The notes under the pieces were generated by a model. That model searched no databases, had not been told where the DNA came from, and saw only the letters and a list, made by a program, of their open reading frames with translations. This document shows, piece after piece, positions 7,551-16,356 of a stretch of 64,000 nt of DNA. This DNA comes from Terriglobus aquaticus (GTDB lineage: Bacteria; Acidobacteriota; Terriglobia; Terriglobales; Acidobacteriaceae). Numbering within the stretch: position 1 is the stretch's first letter; each line of letters starts with the position of its first letter. The stretch is from positions 2,666,001-2,730,000 of the forward strand of contig NZ_JAGSYB010000001.1 of assembly GCF_025685415.1 (NCBI RefSeq). The letters are read 5' to 3'. The translations under genes and the position numbers were made by a program.

Positions 7551-9140
7551 CTAGTGGGCCGCCATCTGCTCGGGATCAACCTTTGCGGTCTTCGGCGGAA
7601 GGCGCATGATCCAGACCAGGGGCGAGAGCGCTGCCACTGTGCAGGCAAGGACGAAGAACGCATTCTTGTAAGCGAGCATGTTGGCCTGACGGCCAAGCTG
7701 ACCGTAGATTTGCGCCAGCGCCAACGGCTGCGCGCCGGCCACGCTGGAACGCGTCATCTGCGCGAAGCGCGACACGAAGTCGCTGACCGCGGCGGAGCCC
7801 GCATAGATGTTCGCGCCCAGCGCAACGGAGTGGACCTGAGCAGTGCGTGCCAGGAAGGTGGTCAGCAGAGCCGTGCCGGCCGATCCACCAATGTTGCGGG
7901 CGAAGTTGGATAGCGAAGAAATCTGATTGGACTTGTCGCGCGGCACGCCGACGTAGTTGAGCGTGCTGATTGGGATGAAGATGAACGGCAGCCCGACGAC
8001 CTGGAGAGCGCGCCAAAGCATGACCGTGTGGTAGCTGCTGTAAAGATCGAGCCGCGTCAGGTTGTACAGGCCGGCAGCGACGGCCAGGTAGCCGACCATG
8101 ACGGTGAAGCGCGGGTCGCCCTTGCCCAGGGTGCGACCGGCGATGGCCATGCCCACCATCATGACGAAACCGGCGGGCGATAGCACTTTGCCAGCGTTCT
8201 CTGCCGTGTAGCCCAGCAGCACCTGCAGATACTGCGGGATGAGTACGGTGGACCCGAAGAGCACCATGCCGAGCACCAACTGCAGAAAGACCGCGGTGCC
8301 GAAGTTGCGGTTCTTGAGCAACTTCAGATCGACGATGGGATCGGGATGAAACCACTCCCACAATACGAAGAACAGAAGGATGACGCCGGCGAGGATCGCG
8401 GTGGTCTGAATCTCACCGGAGCCGAACCAGTCTTTTTCCTGGCCTTTGTCGAGCGTGAACTCGAGCATGCCGACACCGATAGCGACGCTGAGCAGGCCGA
8501 TGTAGTCCACGGGATCGCGGCGCTTGGTGCGCGCGGTCAGCTCGGGTGGGTCCTCGACCATGCGGTGCGACAGCAGCAGCGAGATGATGCCGATAGGCAG
8601 GTTGATGAAAAAGATCCAGTGCCAGGAGTAGTTGTCGGTAATCCAGCCGCCGAGGGTAGGACCGATGGCGGGCGCGACGACCACTGCCATGCCGTAGAGA
8701 GCAAAGGCTTGGCCACGCTTCTCGATCGAGAAGGTGTCAGCCAGAATGGCCTGCTCACTGGGTGCCAAACCGCCGCCGCCTAGCCCCTGCAGAATGCGCG
8801 CGAAGATGAGCATGGGCAAGTTGGGCGCGAAGCCGCACAGCACCGACGACACCGTGAACATAGCCACGCACGTCATGTAGAAGCGCTTGCGGCCGATGCG
8901 GTTGGAGAGCCAGCCGCTGATGGGCAGGATAACGGCAGAGGCGACCAGGTAGCTGGTGAGCACCCACGTGGCTTCCTCCTGCGATGCACCGAGCGAACCG
9001 CCGATGTGCGGCAGCGCCACATTGGCGATAGAGGTATCCAGGACCTCCATGAAGGTGGCCAGGGTGACGGTCAGCGCGATCAGCCAGGGATTATGCTTCG
9101 GCTTCCACGCTGCTTCGATGGGTGCTGCGGCTGGCGGCAT
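7551..9140 (-). CDS. DHA2-family MFS multidrug exporter (EmrB/QacA type)
   Basis: This 529-residue inner-membrane antiporter has about 14 predicted helices. The DHA2 signature LDTSIANVALPHIGG lies in helix 1. Motif A appears as SGWLSNRIGRKRFY, and motif C-like sequence follows around GPTLGGWITDNYSWHWIF. The family extrudes toxic organic compounds, often with an EmrA-type adaptor, but no adaptor gene is next to it. It is divergent from a MarR-family gene with two palindromic operators in the 73-base gap. This is the usual arrangement for a drug-inducible exporter. The start follows no strong ribosome site but is followed by a short cytoplasmic N-terminus. Confidence 0.93.
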   Translation of the reverse strand: MPPAAAPIEAAWKPKHNPWLIALTVTLATFMEVLDTSIANVALPHIGGSLGASQEEATWVLTSYLVASAVILPISGWLSNRIGRKRFYMTCVAMFTVSSVLCGFAPNLPMLIFARILQGLGGGGLAPSEQAILADTFSIEKRGQAFALYGMAVVVAPAIGPTLGGWITDNYSWHWIFFINLPIGIISLLLSHRMVEDPPELTARTKRRDPVDYIGLLSVAIGVGMLEFTLDKGQEKDWFGSGEIQTTAILAGVILLFFVLWEWFHPDPIVDLKLLKNRNFGTAVFLQLVLGMVLFGSTVLIPQYLQVLLGYTAENAGKVLSPAGFVMMVGMAIAGRTLGKGDPRFTVMVGYLAVAAGLYNLTRLDLYSSYHTVMLWRALQVVGLPFIFIPISTLNYVGVPRDKSNQISSLSNFARNIGGSAGTALLTTFLARTAQVHSVALGANIYAGSAAVSDFVSRFAQMTRSSVAGAQPLALAQIYGQLGRQANMLAYKNAFFVLACTVAALSPLVWIMRLPPKTAKVDPEQMAAH

Positions 9141-9158
9141 TTGACGGAGTGGTCCTGC

Positions 9159-9176
9159 GTATCAGGGTACTGATAC
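9159..9176. promoter_or_regulatory. Operator 1 of the MFS-MarR divergent promoter
   Basis: GTATCAG-GGTA-CTGATAC is a perfect 7-base inverted repeat with a 4-base spacer. It lies 18 bases upstream of the exporter start. Confidence 0.75.
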
Positions 9177-9193
9177 AGTCTTGCTAGACCAGA

Positions 9194-9211
9194 GTATCAG
9201 GGTACTGACAT
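9194..9211. promoter_or_regulatory. Operator 2 of the MFS-MarR divergent promoter
   Basis: GTATCAG-GGTA-CTGACAT repeats operator 1 with only the last three bases changed. Its centre is 35 bases from that of operator 1. It ends 2 bases before the MarR start codon, so binding would block that gene's own transcription. Confidence 0.72.
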
Positions 9212-9213
9212 AG

Positions 9214-9780
9214 ATGAGCGGAAGTCGCCGCGAGCTTCAGCAAGAATTCGACGAATGGAAACAGGCTCTTCCCATACCGGAAGGCGGCCCGAGGGTGGCG
9301 GCTGCGCGGCAACTGCGGGACAGCATCCGCGTGTTTACCTTCGGCTTTCGCGACTGGCTGGAGGACGCCATGCGGCCGCAAGGCCTGACGCTGCCGCAGC
9401 TTCGCATGCTCTTCGCGGTCCGCTATGGCAGCGATGCAAGTTCGGCAAAGATCGCGCGACTATGCCAGGTAACACCTCAGACGTTGCAGGCGATGCTGGA
9501 ACGAGCGGTTCGCGAAGGATGGCTGCTGCGTAAACCAGCGAAACACAACGCACGAATCCTTGTCTCGGCACTCACTCCGAAAGGCGAAGCCCTGCTGCAG
9601 GAGGCCGTCGAAGCAACCACCGCGTTCGAGCAGCAGGTGTGGCGTGATGCGAGTCTGGCGGAACTGAAAACGATGAACGCCGCGTTCACCAGGGCGGCAC
9701 GGCGCATTGCGCAGATGGAGGCCACGGGAAACAAGCCGCCCCAGAAGAACAGGAAGCCGAAAGCGCGCACGAAGCTGTAG
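9214..9780 (+). CDS. MarR-family regulator of the divergent drug exporter
   Basis: This 188-residue protein has a MarR-type winged helix in its middle. The helix-turn-helix reads SSAKIARLCQVTPQTLQAMLERAVREGWL and the wing follows in RILVSALTPKGEALL. The N-terminal ~35 residues are a charged extension and the C-terminus is very basic (KPPQKNRKPKARTKL). No Shine-Dalgarno precedes the ATG, which sits 2 bases after an operator, so the message may be leaderless. The gene arrangement and the twin operators imply that it represses both itself and the DHA2 exporter until a drug-like ligand binds. Confidence 0.88.
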   Translation: MSGSRRELQQEFDEWKQALPIPEGGPRVAAARQLRDSIRVFTFGFRDWLEDAMRPQGLTLPQLRMLFAVRYGSDASSAKIARLCQVTPQTLQAMLERAVREGWLLRKPAKHNARILVSALTPKGEALLQEAVEATTAFEQQVWRDASLAELKTMNAAFTRAARRIAQMEATGNKPPQKNRKPKARTKL

Positions 9781-9818
9781 GCTGGGTGGCACCGCATCAT
9801 TGCTGAGAGGCCACCCGC

Positions 9819-12167
9819 TTGCGATTCCCTGCTCTCCTGTTCTCTGCCGTTCTGCTCGCCGCGCCCATGCTTGCGCAACAGTTGACTCTGGAGCGCTCAG
9901 GCGCTACGGTCGTGGTCACGCCCTACGCTCCGAACATCGTGCACGTGACGCTCAGCCTGCGGCGCGAGGACGCGCTGCGCGGGCCGGGCTACGGCATCTC
10001 CGCCAAGCAAGACAGCGCTGGCTGGACTACGGCTCTAGACAACGACACCGACGTGATGCGGTCTAACGCGCTAAGTGTGCGCGTGATCGGGCATAACCCG
10101 CGACCAGTGGACGCGAGCAAGCTGCCGGAGACGGCAAAGTATTTCAGCGGCTCGGCACCGTGGGTCGGGCTGAGCCTGCTGAAGGCCGATGGATCGCCGC
10201 TTCTGCAGTTGCAGGGATGGCAGATGGCACCGCCGAACTACAAGGACGCTACGGCATGGCTGGCGAACGACAGGCGGCCGAGCGATCCGCCGTTCTTTAC
10301 CGTAGGCGCCACGTTTAGCGCTGCACCAGACGAGCACGACTACGGCATGGGGCAGAACCAGGAGGGCTACCTGGATCGCCGGGGCCACACGTTACGCTGC
10401 GCGCACGACTACAACGCTCCGGGTGGCGAGAGCGTGTGCGTCCCGTTCGCTGTCACCAACAAGGGCTACGCTCTGCTGTGGGACAATCCATCGCGCACGA
10501 CAGCGACTTTTGGCTTAAACGGGCAGAACACGTTTACGAGCGAGGTTGGGCAGCGCGTCTCATTTTTCGTGATCGCTGGGGACTACGCGGCTCAATACCG
10601 CGGCTATCGCTTGCTGACGGGCGACGTACCGATGCTGCCGAAATCCGCGTACGGGTACATCCAATGCAAGCAGCGCTACAGCAACCAGGCGGAACTGCTG
10701 GCGGTGGCGCACGGGTATCGCGACCGTCACCTGCCTGCGGACGACCTGGTGATCGACTGGTTCCACTACACGGTGATGGGCCAGATGGACATGGATCCAG
10801 CGAAGTGGCCCAATCCAACGGCAATGAATCGCGAGCTGCACGACCTGCACTTCCACACCATGATCAGCGTGTGGCCGCGCTTCGTCCCAGAGGACCGCTA
10901 CTACAAGACATTGCTGGATCACGGCTGGTTCGAACACCTGGCCGATGGCACGCCGACGAATGGTCTGCCCTTTGACAAGGCAGGATCCGACATTGACACC
11001 ACGAACCCCGACGCCGCGAAGTGGTACTGGCAGACGATCCGCGATAACTACGTGAAGATAGGGTTCGACAGCTTTTGGGCCGATGAGACGGAGCCGGATC
11101 TGCCGCCGAACGGAAGCTACTTCCACGTGGGACCCGGTACAGAATTCTTCAACATCTATCCGCTGTTCCACACGGCCGCGATCTACAACGGCATGCGTGC
11201 CGACATGAAGGAGCGTGCGCTGATCCTGGCGCGCGCCAGCTACCTGGGAGCGCAGCACAACGGAACCATCTTCTGGTCGAGCGACATCTCGCCCACGTGG
11301 GATGTGCTGAAGCGGCAGGTGCCGACCGGCATCAACTTCACCGCGAGCGGTATGCCGTACTGGTCGACCGACATTGGCGGATGGCAGGCGCTGCCCGCGC
11401 ATCACACGCCCGCGCATGCACCACTGCTTGACCCGAGTGACGCGCGTGCCGTGGTGGGCGGGTACGACGATTATCCGGAACTGTACACACGGTGGTTTGA
11501 GTACGGCACGTTTCAGCCGAACATGCGCACGCATGGCACGCGCCCACAAAACGAGGTGTGGAGCTACGGCAAACAGGCGGAGCCGATCCTGGAGAAATAT
11601 CTGCGGCTGCGCTACACGTTGCTGCCGTACCTGTACTCGTTGGGCTGGCACGCGAACCAGACGGGCGAGCCGTTGATGCGCGGGCTGTTCCTGGATTTCG
11701 CCAGCGACCCGAACGTAGCGGACATCGGCGATGAGTACATGTTCGGACCCGCGCTGCTGGTTGCGCCAGTGACAGAGCAGGGTGCAACGACGCGCAGCGT
11801 GTACCTGCCGGCCGGTACGGACTGGTACAACTTCTGGACGAACGAGCGGGTGCATGGCGGTCAGCGCATCACCGTCGCCGCGCCAATCGATACGATCCCG
11901 GTGTTTGTGCGCGCGGGCTCGATTGTACCAATGGGGTCCGCTGTGGAGAGCACCGAAGACAAGCAGACCATCAACGAAGTGCGCGTGTACCCCGGCGCGG
12001 ATGCAAACTTCACGCTCTACAACGACGACGGCAAGACCTACGCGTATGAGCAAGGCAAGTTCGAGACAACGGAACTGCGCTGGAGCGATGCAGCGGGCAA
12101 GCTGACGCACACGGGTGCGAAGGCCTGGAGCGGCAGCGATGGGGGCGTGGTGAAGGTGATCCGCTAG
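9819..12167 (+). CDS. Secreted glycoside hydrolase family 31 protein (alpha-xylosidase/alpha-glucosidase-like)
   Basis: This 782-residue protein starts at a TTG with a GAGAGG ribosome site 8 bases upstream, followed by a signal peptide (residues 1-19, ending PMLAQ). An N-terminal beta-sandwich with DYGMGQNQEGYLDRRG precedes the (beta/alpha)8 barrel. The catalytic nucleophile is probably D422 in FWADETEP, and the acid/base D489 in FWSSDISPTW. Family 31 enzymes release alpha-linked xylose, glucose or galactose from plant polysaccharides such as xyloglucan. Which sugar is used cannot be told from the sequence. C-terminal beta domains end near VIR. It stands alone, with a strong bidirectional terminator after it. 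Confidence 0.9.
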   Translation: MRFPALLFSAVLLAAPMLAQQLTLERSGATVVVTPYAPNIVHVTLSLRREDALRGPGYGISAKQDSAGWTTALDNDTDVMRSNALSVRVIGHNPRPVDASKLPETAKYFSGSAPWVGLSLLKADGSPLLQLQGWQMAPPNYKDATAWLANDRRPSDPPFFTVGATFSAAPDEHDYGMGQNQEGYLDRRGHTLRCAHDYNAPGGESVCVPFAVTNKGYALLWDNPSRTTATFGLNGQNTFTSEVGQRVSFFVIAGDYAAQYRGYRLLTGDVPMLPKSAYGYIQCKQRYSNQAELLAVAHGYRDRHLPADDLVIDWFHYTVMGQMDMDPAKWPNPTAMNRELHDLHFHTMISVWPRFVPEDRYYKTLLDHGWFEHLADGTPTNGLPFDKAGSDIDTTNPDAAKWYWQTIRDNYVKIGFDSFWADETEPDLPPNGSYFHVGPGTEFFNIYPLFHTAAIYNGMRADMKERALILARASYLGAQHNGTIFWSSDISPTWDVLKRQVPTGINFTASGMPYWSTDIGGWQALPAHHTPAHAPLLDPSDARAVVGGYDDYPELYTRWFEYGTFQPNMRTHGTRPQNEVWSYGKQAEPILEKYLRLRYTLLPYLYSLGWHANQTGEPLMRGLFLDFASDPNVADIGDEYMFGPALLVAPVTEQGATTRSVYLPAGTDWYNFWTNERVHGGQRITVAAPIDTIPVFVRAGSIVPMGSAVESTEDKQTINEVRVYPGADANFTLYNDDGKTYAYEQGKFETTELRWSDAAGKLTHTGAKAWSGSDGGVVKVIR

Positions 12168-12190
12168 GGAGAGCGAGGATCAAAACGAAA

Positions 12191-12222
12191 AGGCACAGCT
12201 TGCATGCTGTGCCTCTCTTTTT
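12191..12222. terminator. Bidirectional Rho-independent terminator
   Basis: AGGCACAGC-TTGCAT-GCTGTGCCT (12191-12214) is followed by CTCTTTTT on the plus strand and a T-rich run on the minus strand. It serves the convergent GH31 and serine-hydrolase genes. The same 9-base stem recurs at 27532. Confidence 0.88.
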
Positions 12223-12235
12223 GGAACAGCGATAA

Positions 12236-13765
12236 CTACTGCGCGGGCGCGATCAGAAACTGCTCGATCTTGCCATCTGGTTCGGTGTAGGTGGTGAGGG
12301 CTGCCTTGCCGTTCTGAAAGGTCAGCGTGTACGAGCGGAAGACCATGCCGCCGCGCAGCTCTGCAGTGTCCTGTTTCAGATCCCGCAGATCACCCAGCGG
12401 CGCCAGGCTGGCTTCGTAGTCCTCGGCGGTTTCGGGCGAGAAATAGAAATCGGTGTCGGCGGTGAAGTGCGTGCGGTCGAGCTTGCCGTCTTGCAGGCTG
12501 GTGAGCACAGCTCGAACAGTCGCGAGTGCTGCATTGTCCTGAGCGGCAGTGGTCACAGCACCGGCTGCCGCTGTCGGACGCGCTGCTCGCTGCGCGGGTG
12601 CCACGTTGGGTAGCAACTGCTTGCGGATGGCAGTGGTGATGGACGACGCGGCGGAGCTTGCCTCCTGGTTCGTCAACGCGGCGTAGCTAATGTCATCCGT
12701 GAGGTCGACCACGTTGTTGGAGACGTAGCCGCCTACCTCGCCGGAGTGCGTGATGAACTTCTTGCCGCCGGGATAGGTGCGAACATCGACGCCAAGGCCG
12801 TAGCCCGAATCGGTGCCGTCCTTCAACCTGAAGGAAGTCTCCAACTCCTCGTAGCTCTGCGGTTTGAGCAGGGTGCGATGCACGATGCTTTCATCCCACT
12901 GCAGCAGCGTGGCCACGGGCATGGCGAGCTGTGCATCGCCGTAGTACCAGCCGGGTGCCTCCAGCGTGGCGCGCCGCATCGGTCCCAGCGCGTGCTGTTC
13001 GTAGCCCTGCACGTCCAGCTTGTCGCGATCGGTGTCCAGGTCGAGCACGCCTTCCAGGTGCAGCGGCGTGATCACGTTTGCCCACAGGAAGTCGTGATAC
13101 TTCTGACCGCTTGCCTTCTCAACGATTTGGGCGGCGATCTGGAAATTGGTGTTGCTGTACTGCCACTTGGTGCCCGGTTCGAAATCGAGCGGCTTGGTCG
13201 CCCACTGCGTGACCACTTCCAGCGGCTGCACGGTTTTCGTCCACGCTGGGATCGTGTAGTCCTGCGGAGCATAGTCGGAGTAGCCGCTGGTGTGGGTCAG
13301 CAGGTTGTGGATCGTAACCTCATTAGCGCGGGTGAAGTTCGGAAACCACTTCGCTACCGGGTCATCGAGACGAAGCTTGCCCTGCTCCTGCAGCAGGAGG
13401 ATGCAGGCCGCGGTGAACTGCTTGGAGATAGAGCCGATCGGGTAAGCCATGCCGGGGCGCGCCTTCACCGGCTTGGTGGTCAGCTCGCTGATCTGCATAT
13501 CGGCTCCGGCAGAGCTTGCGGCGCCCACGTTGCGTTGCAGTTGCGCGTTCCCGAAGGCCTCGGTATAAACCACTCTGCCGCCACGCGCAACGCCAACGGA
13601 GGCGCTCGGAACTTTGGTGGCGTCGACCACGCTCTGCACGGCGTCGTGTACGCGGCTGCGCTCGTCGAGCGATAGGCGCTGCGCCTCGGCAACGCACGTC
13701 GTGGCGAGAACGGCAACGCAAACCGTGGCGGAAAGGCGCAGGGGCACGGCAAAACGCATGGGCAT
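12236..13765 (-). CDS. Secreted serine hydrolase, class C beta-lactamase-like
   Basis: This 509-residue exported protein has a signal peptide (1-28, ending AEA). The penicillin-binding fold motifs are SISK (S112, K115), YSN (203-205) and a THSGEVGGY segment in place of the KTG box. These define the beta-lactamase/D-Ala-D-Ala carboxypeptidase (AmpC/EstB) superfamily. Members may be esterases, peptidases or amidases as well as beta-lactamases, so resistance should not be assumed. The C-terminal ~110 residues (about 400-509) form a separate domain of DUF3471-like character. It is transcribed alone and ends at the terminator shared with the GH31 gene. Confidence 0.88.
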   Translation of the reverse strand: MPMRFAVPLRLSATVCVAVLATTCVAEAQRLSLDERSRVHDAVQSVVDATKVPSASVGVARGGRVVYTEAFGNAQLQRNVGAASSAGADMQISELTTKPVKARPGMAYPIGSISKQFTAACILLLQEQGKLRLDDPVAKWFPNFTRANEVTIHNLLTHTSGYSDYAPQDYTIPAWTKTVQPLEVVTQWATKPLDFEPGTKWQYSNTNFQIAAQIVEKASGQKYHDFLWANVITPLHLEGVLDLDTDRDKLDVQGYEQHALGPMRRATLEAPGWYYGDAQLAMPVATLLQWDESIVHRTLLKPQSYEELETSFRLKDGTDSGYGLGVDVRTYPGGKKFITHSGEVGGYVSNNVVDLTDDISYAALTNQEASSAASSITTAIRKQLLPNVAPAQRAARPTAAAGAVTTAAQDNAALATVRAVLTSLQDGKLDRTHFTADTDFYFSPETAEDYEASLAPLGDLRDLKQDTAELRGGMVFRSYTLTFQNGKAALTTYTEPDGKIEQFLIAPAQ

Positions 13766-13861
13766 GGCAGGTCGCTCCGGGGTACGATTTCACGCTATCA
13801 GACGCGCCGCTCCCTGGCCGGGACACAAACTTTTCCGGCTGGCAGTGCCACAATACAGAGG

Positions 13862-15103
13862 ATGAGTTTCGACGTTGTGGTGGTGGGCGCAGGCCCGGCC
13901 GGAGCTACGGCCGCGTACCAGATGGGCCTGGCGGGCGCAAAGGTGTTGCTGCTGGACAAAGCCAAGGCGTTTCCGCGTGAGAAGCCCTGCGGCGGTGGTT
14001 TGAGCGCGCGTTTGCTGCAGCGCTTTCCATACGTGCGCGAGTTTCTGGACGCGGGCGAGGTGCCGGTGAACCCTATCCGCCGCGTTCACCTGGAATCGCC
14101 GGACGGCACACGCGTTACGCACGAGCAGGAGAACGATCCGATTCTGTACCTCATCCGCAGGTGGGAGTTCGACGCCGCGCTGTTTCGCCGCGCGGAGTCG
14201 GTGTGCACCGTGCGGACAGGTGTAACGATTCGCAGGTGCGAGGTGAAGCCGACGCACGTGGAACTGGAGACGACTGAGGGAGAAATCATCACGGCGCCGT
14301 TGGTCATCGGTGCCGACTCGGCGAACTCCGTGATCGCGCGGCACACCGGCCTGCGCACCGAGGCCGCCCACAAAGAGTACGCGGTGGACATGATGGAGGA
14401 GACTACCTACGACCGGCTGCAGGTGGCAGATCGCGAGTCCATCTACCTCTTCCTCACGCTCACGCAGACGTTCGGGTACGGCTACATCTTTCCGAAGACC
14501 GAGCACCTGAACTTGGGCTTCGGTTGCAAGCTGGACTGGTATCTCACCGCGTTGCGCGGCAAGGGCGCGGACCACCACGCCGAGTGGGTAGACACGCTGA
14601 AGCAGAAAGGTGACGTGACCGGCGAAACGGATCGCGGTGGGTACAAGGCGTTCCCGATCCCGGTGAGCGGGCCCCTGGTAAAGACGTACGCCGATCGTGT
14701 TCTGCTGGCCGGCGATGCCGGCGGCTTTGTGAATGCTTTCACCGCGGAAGGCATCTACTACGCGATGACAAGCGGGTCGCTTGCTGCGGACGTGGCACTG
14801 AAGTCGATCCGGTCGCAGCGCTACGACGGGCGGCAACTGTCGGCGTACCAGAAGGCCTGGCAGCGCGAGATTGGCGACGATCTGCGGCACTCCGTAGAGA
14901 TCCAGCACCGGCTGTTCAACGGGTCGGGCCGCATGGATTCGCTGGTGCGCAGTGCAAAGAGCGATCCCGAGCTGCTGCGCCTGATCATCGGCTACAGCAT
15001 GGGTTCCGCGCGTTACGACGAGTTGCGCAGCTACATGATGCGATCCACGGTGCCCACCTGGGTGTGGAGCAAGGTGAGAGCAGCGGTCGGACTGAACGCG
15101 TGA
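13862..15103 (+). CDS. Geranylgeranyl-reductase-family FAD-dependent oxidoreductase
   Basis: This 413-residue flavoprotein begins with a Rossmann dinucleotide motif (VVVGAGPAGATAAYQ, residues 6-20). It continues with the PCGGGLS motif typical of the geranylgeranyl reductase/BchP family and has the second FAD motif VLLAGDAGGFVNAFTAEGI. Family members reduce double bonds of isoprenoid chains, for example in lipids, quinones or pigments. No photosynthesis genes are nearby, so a role in membrane lipid or menaquinone side-chain saturation is more likely. A CACAAT hexamer 7 bases before the ATG suggests a short or absent leader. The gene is convergent with the DtxR-like gene. Confidence 0.87.
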   Translation: MSFDVVVVGAGPAGATAAYQMGLAGAKVLLLDKAKAFPREKPCGGGLSARLLQRFPYVREFLDAGEVPVNPIRRVHLESPDGTRVTHEQENDPILYLIRRWEFDAALFRRAESVCTVRTGVTIRRCEVKPTHVELETTEGEIITAPLVIGADSANSVIARHTGLRTEAAHKEYAVDMMEETTYDRLQVADRESIYLFLTLTQTFGYGYIFPKTEHLNLGFGCKLDWYLTALRGKGADHHAEWVDTLKQKGDVTGETDRGGYKAFPIPVSGPLVKTYADRVLLAGDAGGFVNAFTAEGIYYAMTSGSLAADVALKSIRSQRYDGRQLSAYQKAWQREIGDDLRHSVEIQHRLFNGSGRMDSLVRSAKSDPELLRLIIGYSMGSARYDELRSYMMRSTVPTWVWSKVRAAVGLNA

Positions 15104-15188
15104 GGACCTCTACAGCAGGCTTGCTTCGCGCGCGCATGGATCCAAAGCTGCGAGCCGCAAGAACCTCACGAGGTCTAGCCGCGCCACC

Positions 15189-15668
15189 TCAGCTGCAGTT
15201 GCACCCATTCCCGTGGCGCGCGGGCATGGTGCCATCCTTTGCGGGGATGCAGTGGCCGTGTGGGTCGACAGTTGGATCGCCCAGAACGGCAGCGACGCGT
15301 TCCTCGAATCGCTCAGAGATGAAGTGCTCCAACCGCTCCGCCTCATCGTGCAGCTCTTCCACCGGGTAGTGCAGCACATGAAACAGGAACGTCTCGACAA
15401 GGCGATGGTGGCGCACAATCTCCAGCGCGCGGCGGCGCCCGGCGACGGAGAGCCGAACGCCGCGTCGGCTCTGGTATTCGATCAGCGGTTCGGCTTCAGC
15501 CGCCAGTCGCTGCAGCATATTGGTGATGGAAGCGGGCGCGACGGAGAGCCGCTGCGCCAGCGCGGAGCTGCCAACGCGGCGATCGCTGTCGCCTGCCAAC
15601 GTATAGATCGCCTTCAGGTAATCGTCGACCGATTCGCTGGACTTGCGGCCTTGTGCTTCCTGCCTCAT
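15189..15668 (-). CDS. DtxR/MntR-family metal-dependent regulator, short form
   Basis: From ATG 15668 this encodes 159 residues. The N-terminal winged helix reads VDDYLKAIYTL followed by LAQRLSVAPASITNMLQRL, as in DtxR/MntR repressors. The dimerisation/metal domain follows with HHRLVETFL and EELHDEAERLEHFISE, which supply the usual His/Glu/Asp ligands. The C-terminal SH3-like domain of long DtxR proteins is absent. Instead the tail ends in HGNGCNCS, with cysteines and histidines. It probably controls manganese or iron uptake; no transporter gene is adjacent. An upstream ATG at 15791 is less likely because it overlaps the divergent sigma gene. Confidence 0.85.
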   Translation of the reverse strand: MRQEAQGRKSSESVDDYLKAIYTLAGDSDRRVGSSALAQRLSVAPASITNMLQRLAAEAEPLIEYQSRRGVRLSVAGRRRALEIVRHHRLVETFLFHVLHYPVEELHDEAERLEHFISERFEERVAAVLGDPTVDPHGHCIPAKDGTMPARHGNGCNCS

Positions 15669-15720
15669 AGCCAAGGCGAGGATACCGTGTTCGCAAAGCG
15701 GCGACCAACCGGACACGCTT

Positions 15721-15749
15721 CGCTCGGGCATTTGAAATAAATCCGAGCG
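15721..15749. promoter_or_regulatory. Inverted repeat in the DtxR / ECF sigma divergent gap
   Basis: CGCTCGG (15721-15727) and CCGAGCG (15743-15749) flank an AT-rich 15-base core containing ATTTGAAATAAAT. It sits between two divergent genes and may be an operator for the DtxR-like protein or a leader hairpin. Confidence 0.35.
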
Positions 15750-15789
15750 GGAGTGACGGACCAAACGTCCTTGGAGTAGAGACAAGTGC

Positions 15790-16356
15790 ATGACACGCGC
15801 AGAGGGTTACAGTCTGGTGCTGAGTGTGGGCGAACGGGCAGCGGCGGAGGTGGACATTGCCGCGCTGGTGCAGCGCCACGCTACCCTGCTGTTTCGCGTT
15901 GCGCACTCAGTCCTGCGGAACCCGCACGAAGCTGAAGACGTGGTGCAGGACACGTTTGTGCGAGTGCTGCAGCATCGGCACGATCTGCCGGCCGTGCGGG
16001 AGAAGCGTGTTTGGCTCGTCCGCATCGCGTGGAACCTGGCCGTGGATCGCACCCGGCGGATCCGGCCCGAATCGATGGACGCAGCGTTCGCTGAATCGCT
16101 GTCCGCAACGCTGGTGCCTGCCGATCGTGCCATGGACGAGGCTGAACGGCTGCGGCGCGTGTTGCGCGCGGTTGACGCCCTGCCCAGGACAGAGCGCGCA
16201 GCGCTGCTGCTGAGCGCGGTAGACGAGATGAGTACGGCGGAAGTAGCGGCGGTGCTGCGTAAGAGCGAGTCCGCCGTGCGCGCCATGCTCTTTCGGGCCC
16301 GCGGCCGACTGAAGCAGCGGCTGGCGGAGATGGAAAAGAAAGGAGTGCCGCGATGA
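15790..16356 (+). CDS. ECF-type RNA polymerase sigma factor
   Basis: This 188-residue protein has sigma-70 region 2 (residues ~25-95: VAHSVLRNPHEAEDVVQDTFVRVLQ, then VWLVRIAWNLAVDRTR). Region 4 follows (~125-180: LPRTERAALLLSAVDEMSTAEVAAVL, then SESAVRAMLFRARGRLKQRL). The promoter it recognises is not known. Its stop overlaps the next start by 4 bases (ATGA), coupling it to a one-helix membrane protein that is the probable anti-sigma factor. A third gene with a secretin-like domain follows with the same overlap. The three likely form one signalling unit. Confidence 0.93.
   Translation: MTRAEGYSLVLSVGERAAAEVDIAALVQRHATLLFRVAHSVLRNPHEAEDVVQDTFVRVLQHRHDLPAVREKRVWLVRIAWNLAVDRTRRIRPESMDAAFAESLSATLVPADRAMDEAERLRRVLRAVDALPRTERAALLLSAVDEMSTAEVAAVLRKSESAVRAMLFRARGRLKQRLAEMEKKGVPR

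Noticed and set aside
10560-12110. 516-residue open frame antisense to the GH31 gene
   Set aside because: It mirrors a well-supported gene with catalytic motifs. The frame is long only because high GC makes stop codons rare; its composition (Arg/His/Val-rich) is typical of a shadow.
12236-13765. Reading the serine hydrolase as an antibiotic-resistance beta-lactamase
   Set aside because: The SxxK and YxN motifs are shared by many esterases and peptidases, the KTG box is not typical, and the C-terminal domain is not found in AmpC enzymes.
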